From Murimonas intestini (lineage in GTDB: Bacteria; Bacillota; Clostridia; Lachnospirales; Lachnospiraceae), in assembly GCF_024622195.1 (NCBI RefSeq), contig NZ_JANKBI010000002.1, positions 124,001 through 188,000 on the forward strand: a stretch of 64,000 nucleotides of DNA. The letters are read 5' to 3'. The position numbers were made by a program, and so were the translations under genes. Within the stretch, counting starts at the first letter, position 1. Each line of letters begins with the position of its first letter. Shown one piece after another: positions 59,924 to 64,000 of the stretch. The notes under the pieces are model-generated. The model did no database searches, had not been told where the DNA came from, and was given only the letters and a program-made list of their open reading frames with translations.

Positions 59924-60474
59924 ACCAGGGTGAAAGATTTGTAAAGATGGCTGTGGAAATGGGTTTTTCCAGGGCAGCCTGTGTGCCGGTAAGTGAAATT
60001 TCATTTGATGCCAGTTTAAGACGCTACTGCGAGATGAATCTTTGCGGCAGTTATGGAAACAATTATGCCTGCCCTCCCGACTGCGGAACGCCGGAACAGA
60101 TGGAGGCGAAGGTCAGGAAATATCAAAATGCCCTTGTTGTCCAGAGCATAACTAAAGTGAATGACATAAGGGATGACACGGAGACAAAGAAGGTCAAAAA
60201 GGAACATAACAGGAAAATGTCAGAGCTTGTCAGAGAACTGCGGCAGGCTGCCCCGGGCGGGACTGCAGTTATGGCCGGCCCCTGTGCCCTGTGTAATGAG
60301 TGCAAAAAGAAAAAAGGTGAGAAGTGCATATTTCCCGAAGGCATCTCCTCCTGCCTTTCAGCCTACTGTATAAAGGCACAGGAACTGGCGGAAAAGTGCG
60401 GCATGGTTTACTGGTGTCCTGAAGGAGAGGCAGCTTTCTTCAGTATTTATCTCTGGAGTGAGGAGGGGATATGA
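59920..60474 (+). CDS. DUF2284 Cys-rich metal-binding protein
   Basis: The 184-residue protein matches DUF2284: CGSYGNNYACPPDCG near residue 35, GPCALCNECKKKKGEKCIFP near 125, and a further Cys pair (SCLSAYC). The pattern suggests a metal or iron-sulfur site. It overlaps the HAD gene by 4 bases and the small gene after it by 4 bases. DUF2284 has no settled role; presence in this operon links it to the VWA-MoxR machinery, which in other bacteria helps metal insertion. That link is an inference. Confidence 0.8.
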   Translation: MNQGERFVKMAVEMGFSRAACVPVSEISFDASLRRYCEMNLCGSYGNNYACPPDCGTPEQMEAKVRKYQNALVVQSITKVNDIRDDTETKKVKKEHNRKMSELVRELRQAAPGGTAVMAGPCALCNECKKKKGEKCIFPEGISSCLSAYCIKAQELAEKCGMVYWCPEGEAAFFSIYLWSEEGI

Positions 60475-60704
60475 TGGATCTGACAAAGGAACAGAGAGAA
60501 AAGGTATCTATGGGAGTGCAGGCATTGATAATTCTGCTGGCTCTCGTACTGACAGTGAAAGAAGACGCAAAAGGCAGGTCTGCCCATCTGAAAAAAATGC
60601 TGGAGAAAGAGGCAAAGAGGGCAGGAAAGCTGGAAAAACAGAAATATAAGATTGAGAAGGCCGGCCTTACAAAAAAATATAAAGCAGTAAAAAAGAAGAA
60701 ATAA
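60471..60704 (+). CDS. Tiny membrane protein with a basic tail
   Basis: The 77-residue product has one helix (about 16-31, VQALIILLALVLTV) and a C-terminal part dominated by Lys, Glu and Ala (KMLEKEAKRAGKLEKQKYKIEKAGL), likely a basic coiled coil that ends in KKKK. The ATG overlaps the DUF2284 stop, so the gene is real by coupling. It has no relative that I recognise. It is the last gene of the operon, and a terminator follows. Confidence 0.6.
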   Translation: MMDLTKEQREKVSMGVQALIILLALVLTVKEDAKGRSAHLKKMLEKEAKRAGKLEKQKYKIEKAGLTKKYKAVKKKK

Positions 60705-60710
60705 AACGTT

Positions 60711-60751
60711 GCCGCTGATTAATGGGAGACTGCCAGAGATCGGCGGCTTTT
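60711..60751 (+). terminator. Terminator of the VWA-MoxR operon
   Basis: GCCGCTGAT (60711-60719) pairs with ATCGGCGGC (60739-60747) with one G-T pair, followed by TTTT (60748-60751). It separates the operon from lrgAB. Confidence 0.8.
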
Positions 60752-60791
60752 GAAAAGACTGACAAAGCAAAGACAGAAAGAGAGAAAAAAG

Positions 60792-61157
60792 ATGAGACTT
60801 TTGTATCAATTTGGAGTGATACTGACCATCACATTTCTGGGGGAAGGACTGCACGCCCTGATCCCGCTTCCCATCCCAGCCAGCATTTACGGGCTGGTGC
60901 TTATGCTTCTTGCGCTGTGCACAAAGACAGTGAAGCTTAGGCAGGTAAAGGTAGCCGCTGATTTCCTGCTGGACATCATGCCCCCAATGTTCATTCCGGC
61001 TGCCGCAGGGCTTGTAGTTGTATGGGGAGATCTGCAGGAAATGCTGGTTCCAGCTGTTGTGACCGTGACAGTCACCACTGTGGCGGTCATGGCTGTCACG
61101 GGCAGGACAGCCCAGAGCATCATCAGGAGGAAGAAGAGGAGGGAGGCCGGCAGATGA
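60792..61157 (+). CDS. lrgA: CidA/LrgA-family holin-like protein
   Basis: The 121-residue protein has four membrane helices and the CidA/LrgA pattern (GEGLHALIPLPIPASIYGLVLMLLAL, DFLLDIMPPMFIPAAAGLV). CidA/LrgA proteins act with CidB/LrgB in control of cell-wall lysis or in export of pyruvate and other metabolites. The ATG at 60792 is likely; a longer frame starts with TTG at 60750 inside the terminator and adds only basic residues. It overlaps lrgB by 4 bases. Confidence 0.85.
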   Translation: MRLLYQFGVILTITFLGEGLHALIPLPIPASIYGLVLMLLALCTKTVKLRQVKVAADFLLDIMPPMFIPAAAGLVVVWGDLQEMLVPAVVTVTVTTVAVMAVTGRTAQSIIRRKKRREAGR

Positions 61158-61846
61158 AAGAATTTTTATGCAGTTCTGTCTATTTCGGCGTAGCTGTCAG
61201 CCTTATTGGCTATGCAGGCGGTGTATGGCTGAAGAAAAAGTTCGGGTTTGCCTTTTTAAATCCCCTTCTTATATCAATCATATTTGTGATAGCAGTGCTC
61301 AGTATCCTGGGGATTGATTACGATACTTATGAAAAATCAACTAAGTTCCTGAGCTATATGCTGACGCCGGCAACAGTTTGTCTGGCAGTTCCGCTCTATC
61401 AGCAGATCAGCCTGCTCAGAAAAAATCTTCTGGCTGTGGCGCTTGGGATCCTCTCAGGCGTGCTGACAAGCCTTGCCGGCGTACTGGTGCTGGCTGCCGT
61501 ATTCGGACTGGACCACCAGTGGTATGTGACTCTCCTGCCGAAATCGATCACCACTGCCATAGGTATGGGTGTCTCAGAAGAACTGGGAGGGATTGTTACA
61601 ATCACGGTGGCGGCGATAGTGGTCACGGGAGTGCTGGGAAATATCATAGGAGATCTGGTTTTCAGGATATTCAGGATAAAGGAACCTGTGGCACAGGGAC
61701 TGGCCCTGGGGACAGCCGCTCATGCCATAGGTACGGCAAAGGCGCTGGAGATGGGAGAGATCCAGGCTGCCATGAGCAGTCTGTCAATAGCTGTTGCAGG
61801 GCTTTTGACAGTTGTGGGGGCTTCTATATTTGCGAATTTAATATAA
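61154..61846 (+). CDS. lrgB: LrgB/CidB-family membrane protein
   Basis: The 230-residue protein has seven or eight membrane helices and LrgB blocks (FLNPLLISIIFVIAVL, TPATVCLAVPLYQQ, LPKSITTAIGMGVSEELGG, GTAAHAIGTAKALEMGE). It is the partner of LrgA. The ATG at 61154 follows GGGAGG and overlaps the lrgA stop. No LytSR-type regulators are present in the window. Confidence 0.9.
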   Translation: MKEFLCSSVYFGVAVSLIGYAGGVWLKKKFGFAFLNPLLISIIFVIAVLSILGIDYDTYEKSTKFLSYMLTPATVCLAVPLYQQISLLRKNLLAVALGILSGVLTSLAGVLVLAAVFGLDHQWYVTLLPKSITTAIGMGVSEELGGIVTITVAAIVVTGVLGNIIGDLVFRIFRIKEPVAQGLALGTAAHAIGTAKALEMGEIQAAMSSLSIAVAGLLTVVGASIFANLI

Positions 61847-61871
61847 GTTCTATGTAATTAAAGGATGAAAG

Positions 61872-62402
61872 ATGATAGAATATAAATTATGCAGGTCAAA
61901 CAGAAAAACAATAGCGATACAGGTCAGGGGTCAGGAGGTAACAGTCAGGGCCCCGCAAAACGCGTCAAAAGATTTTGTGGAAGAATTTGTAAGGTCAAAG
62001 GAAAACTGGATCAGACGCCATCTGGAAGAGAACAGGACGGCAGAGAAGAAGAAAAGTGATGAGCTGGATCCGCAGCAGAAGGCAGAGATGTATGAAAATG
62101 CCAGGACTGTATTGAAAAGAAAAGCTCTGGACTTTGCCGGACAGATGGGCGTCTCATTCGGGCGGATCACCATCAAAGAGCAGAAGACGAGATGGGGAAG
62201 CTGCAGCAGCCGCGGAAATCTGAATTTTAACTGGAAGCTGATGCTGGCCCCGGAGGAAGTGCAGGATTATGTGGTGGTGCATGAGCTTGCCCACTTAAAG
62301 GAAATGAACCACTCACCGGCTTTTTACAGGGAAGTAGAAAAAGTCATGCCTGATTACAGGCTTTGGCAGAAGTGGCTGCGCTATTACGGAAAAATGCTGT
62401 AG
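61872..62402 (+). CDS. YgjP-like (M48/SprT-type) metallopeptidase
   Basis: The 176-residue protein has the YgjP pattern: N-terminal beta part (YKLCRSNRKTIAIQVRGQEVTVRAP), then KTRWGSCSSRGNLNFNWKLMLAP and the zinc site VVHELAHLKEMNHSPAFYREV (HExxH plus the later His). These are small zinc peptidases of uncertain substrate. It follows lrgB by 25 bases and is likely a stand-alone gene or the end of that transcript. Confidence 0.88.
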   Translation: MIEYKLCRSNRKTIAIQVRGQEVTVRAPQNASKDFVEEFVRSKENWIRRHLEENRTAEKKKSDELDPQQKAEMYENARTVLKRKALDFAGQMGVSFGRITIKEQKTRWGSCSSRGNLNFNWKLMLAPEEVQDYVVVHELAHLKEMNHSPAFYREVEKVMPDYRLWQKWLRYYGKML

Positions 62403-62409
62403 ACTTATA

Positions 62410-62438
62410 GTAACTGAGAAGGTACTGAACAGCTGCGG
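62410..62438. repeat. Dispersed repeat, copy R5
   Basis: The 29 bases match copy R2 (38816-38844) at 26 positions; the core AAGGTACTGAACAG is identical. The inverted arms are less perfect here. It lies in the 63-base gap before the phospholipase D-family gene. Confidence 0.65.
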
Positions 62439-62465
62439 CTTATTTTTGAAAAAGAGGTTTTAGAG

Positions 62466-63911
62466 ATGAAAAAAATATTAAACTGGAAAAGATGCCTTGT
62501 GCTGCTGGTGCTGGCCGCAGTCCTGTATCTTATAATAGGAATGATGGCGCCCTTCTGGCATATGAAAGATGTCAGTGAAGAGTATAAGAAATCTTTTGAC
62601 GTAAGCCAGTTCTACGGAGAACAGGAATCAGTGGACAGGGCGGCGATCGTGGAGTCAAGCATGGATGCTCTGGATGAGAGGATACGCCTGATAAACAAGG
62701 CCAGCGAGAGGATCATTATGTCCACCTTTGACATGCGTCCGGGCGAGAGCACCAGGGATGTGCTCTGTATGCTGCAGGAGGCTGCAGACAGGGGAGTCAG
62801 GGTGCAGATACTTGTGGATGGCATTAGCGGCCTCATACGTATGGAGGGAAATGAGCTTTTCTATGCAGTGTCAGCCCACCCGAATATTGAAATTAAGATC
62901 TACAACAAGCCGGATTTTCTCAGGCCCTGGACGATACATGGGCGTATGCATGATAAATATCTGATAATTGATGATAAATACTTTCTGCTGGGGGGCAGGA
63001 ATACATTTGATTATTTCCTGGGAGACTATATAGAAGATGACAAGAGCCTGGATAGGGAAGTGTTGATCTATAATACGGCAGGCGGGACAGAGAGGTCACA
63101 TGAGAGCTCTCTTTTCCAGGTGGAAGATTACTTCAATGAGATATGGAATATGGATGTATGCCGGGATTTTCACAATGATACGTCACTTCTGGAGAAAAAG
63201 GGCGTGCAGGATGAAGTGGATTCTCTTAAGGCCCGCTATGCCATGATAAGAAGTGAGAAGGCGGGACTGTTTGAGGATGACAGTCATTATGATGAAATAA
63301 CAGTGCCGGTCAATAAGGTTACTCTTGTCTCAAATCCAAAGGGGATATACGGAAAAGAGCCTGTTGTATGGTATGAGCTGGAGCAGCTGATGAAGAATGC
63401 TGATGAGAAGGTTGTCATACATACCCCTTATGCGGTTATGAGCGATGATATGTATGAAGGGCTTGAGGAGATCAGCGGAAAAGAGATAGAGTGCACTATG
63501 ATGATAAATTCTGTGGAGAACGGGGATAACTTTGTGGCTTCGTCAGATTATCTGCTGCACAAGGACAGGATCATCGATACGGATGTCCAGCTGTATGAGT
63601 ACGACGGAGGTGACTCTTATCACGGCAAATCCATACTTATAGATGATAATATTTCAGTCATAGGTTCTTACAATCTGGACCTGCGCAGCACGTATGTGGA
63701 CACAGAGCTGATGCTGGTGGTTGACAGCAAAGAGCTTAATGCAGATCTTGCGGCTAAGATGGACGGCCTTCAGCAGAAATCCAGGAAGGTCCTGGACGAA
63801 AAGAACTATGAGGTACCAAAAGGACTGGTGGTGGCAGATGTGCCCATCTGGAAAAGGATCGCCTGGGCGGTGACAGGTGTGGTGCTCCAGCCGTTCAGGG
63901 TTCTTGTATAA
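62466..63911 (+). CDS. Phospholipase D/cardiolipin synthase-family protein
   Basis: The 481-residue protein has one N-terminal membrane helix (about 10-28) and two HxK(x)4D motifs: HDKYLIID (in MHDKYLIIDDKYFLLGGRN) and HGKSILID (in YHGKSILIDDNISVIGSYN). Both are complete, so the two halves can form an active site. The family makes or cuts phosphodiester bonds of lipids; cardiolipin synthase is the closest role, though the wide gap between the motifs and the sequence between them suggest a less typical member. A transcript from 62.4 kb would carry it alone. Confidence 0.85.
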   Translation: MKKILNWKRCLVLLVLAAVLYLIIGMMAPFWHMKDVSEEYKKSFDVSQFYGEQESVDRAAIVESSMDALDERIRLINKASERIIMSTFDMRPGESTRDVLCMLQEAADRGVRVQILVDGISGLIRMEGNELFYAVSAHPNIEIKIYNKPDFLRPWTIHGRMHDKYLIIDDKYFLLGGRNTFDYFLGDYIEDDKSLDREVLIYNTAGGTERSHESSLFQVEDYFNEIWNMDVCRDFHNDTSLLEKKGVQDEVDSLKARYAMIRSEKAGLFEDDSHYDEITVPVNKVTLVSNPKGIYGKEPVVWYELEQLMKNADEKVVIHTPYAVMSDDMYEGLEEISGKEIECTMMINSVENGDNFVASSDYLLHKDRIIDTDVQLYEYDGGDSYHGKSILIDDNISVIGSYNLDLRSTYVDTELMLVVDSKELNADLAAKMDGLQQKSRKVLDEKNYEVPKGLVVADVPIWKRIAWAVTGVVLQPFRVLV

Positions 63912-64000
63912 TTTTATAGAAAATATGAAAAAAAGGGAAGACTTTATGGCAGTTATGGTGTATACTATAGGGGATAGCGAATTTTAGGGAGAAAAAGCCA
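63912..64000. other. Window end after the phospholipase D gene
   Basis: The last 89 bases hold no gene. A short frame from 63926 (about 20 codons) is not supported. AGGGAGAAAAAG near 63987-63998 looks like a ribosome binding site for a gene that starts outside the window. Confidence 0.4.

Noticed and set aside
63926..63988. Short ORF of about 20 codons at the window end
   Set aside because: It is too short and ends before a better ribosome binding site that points to a gene beyond the window.

Overview
The window reads as chromosomal DNA of a Gram-positive anaerobe of the Lachnospiraceae (Clostridium cluster XIVa) type. This is inferred from moderate GC, strong AGGAGG-type ribosome binding sites, many ATGA stop/start overlaps, and gene families common in that group (YitT, DUF5685 next to a J-domain protein, Hcp with a ferredoxin, AAA/PD-(D/E)XK proteins, LicC-like nucleotidyltransferases). 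The species cannot be fixed from the sequence. No rRNA, CRISPR array, prophage or intact insertion sequence was found.

Layout. 1-8.8 kb: end of a membrane protein, an ECF sigma factor operon with an ABC-2 exporter, then two overlapping DNA helicase genes (MrfA-like and UvrD-like). 8.8-13.4 kb (minus strand): a catabolic operon with two URO-D/methyltransferase-family proteins, a GPH-type symporter, a CobW-type GTPase and a His-rich metal-binding protein; a PucR-like regulator is divergent at 13.6 kb. 15-18 kb: oligoendopeptidase F, a nitroreductase, and two identical tRNA-Gly(GCC) genes, each with its own near-identical promoter. 18.3-25.6 kb: a P-type ATPase, then a potassium-uptake operon (membrane-anchored degenerate RCK protein, KtrB, KtrA, KdpD-like kinase, KdpE-like regulator). 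25.6-33.7 kb: YitT, SPOR amidase, L,D-transpeptidase with an acidic repeat tail, SfsA, MutY, a glycosyltransferase and a lipid kinase.

33.8-42 kb is patchier: a 5'-truncated AAA/nuclease gene, a toxin-antitoxin pair with a broken toxin, a DUF5685/J-domain/membrane operon, a Crp/Fnr regulator, three AT-rich small genes, and most of the dispersed palindromic repeats. 42-44.3 kb holds ferredoxin and hybrid cluster protein behind a CRP-spaced palindrome. 44.4-48.7 kb has an amino acid symporter, a YcxB-like protein, and an AraC/DMT/DUF2000 group.

Two regions look most interesting. At 48.7-54.7 kb, a five-gene run joins an HTH-LicC-like-choline kinase-like fusion (kinase motif degenerate), a second LicC-like enzyme with only a kinase stub, and an ABC importer of the 2-aminoethylphosphonate/iron/polyamine class; this suggests uptake and CMP-activation of a small headgroup. 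At 54.9-60.7 kb, a seven-gene operon pairs two VWA-domain proteins, a leucine-rich-repeat protein and a MoxR-like AAA ATPase with a HAD phosphatase, a Cys-rich DUF2284 protein and a tiny membrane protein; this resembles MoxR-VWA chaperone systems but in an arrangement I cannot name. The window ends with LrgAB, a YgjP-like metallopeptidase and a phospholipase D-family protein.
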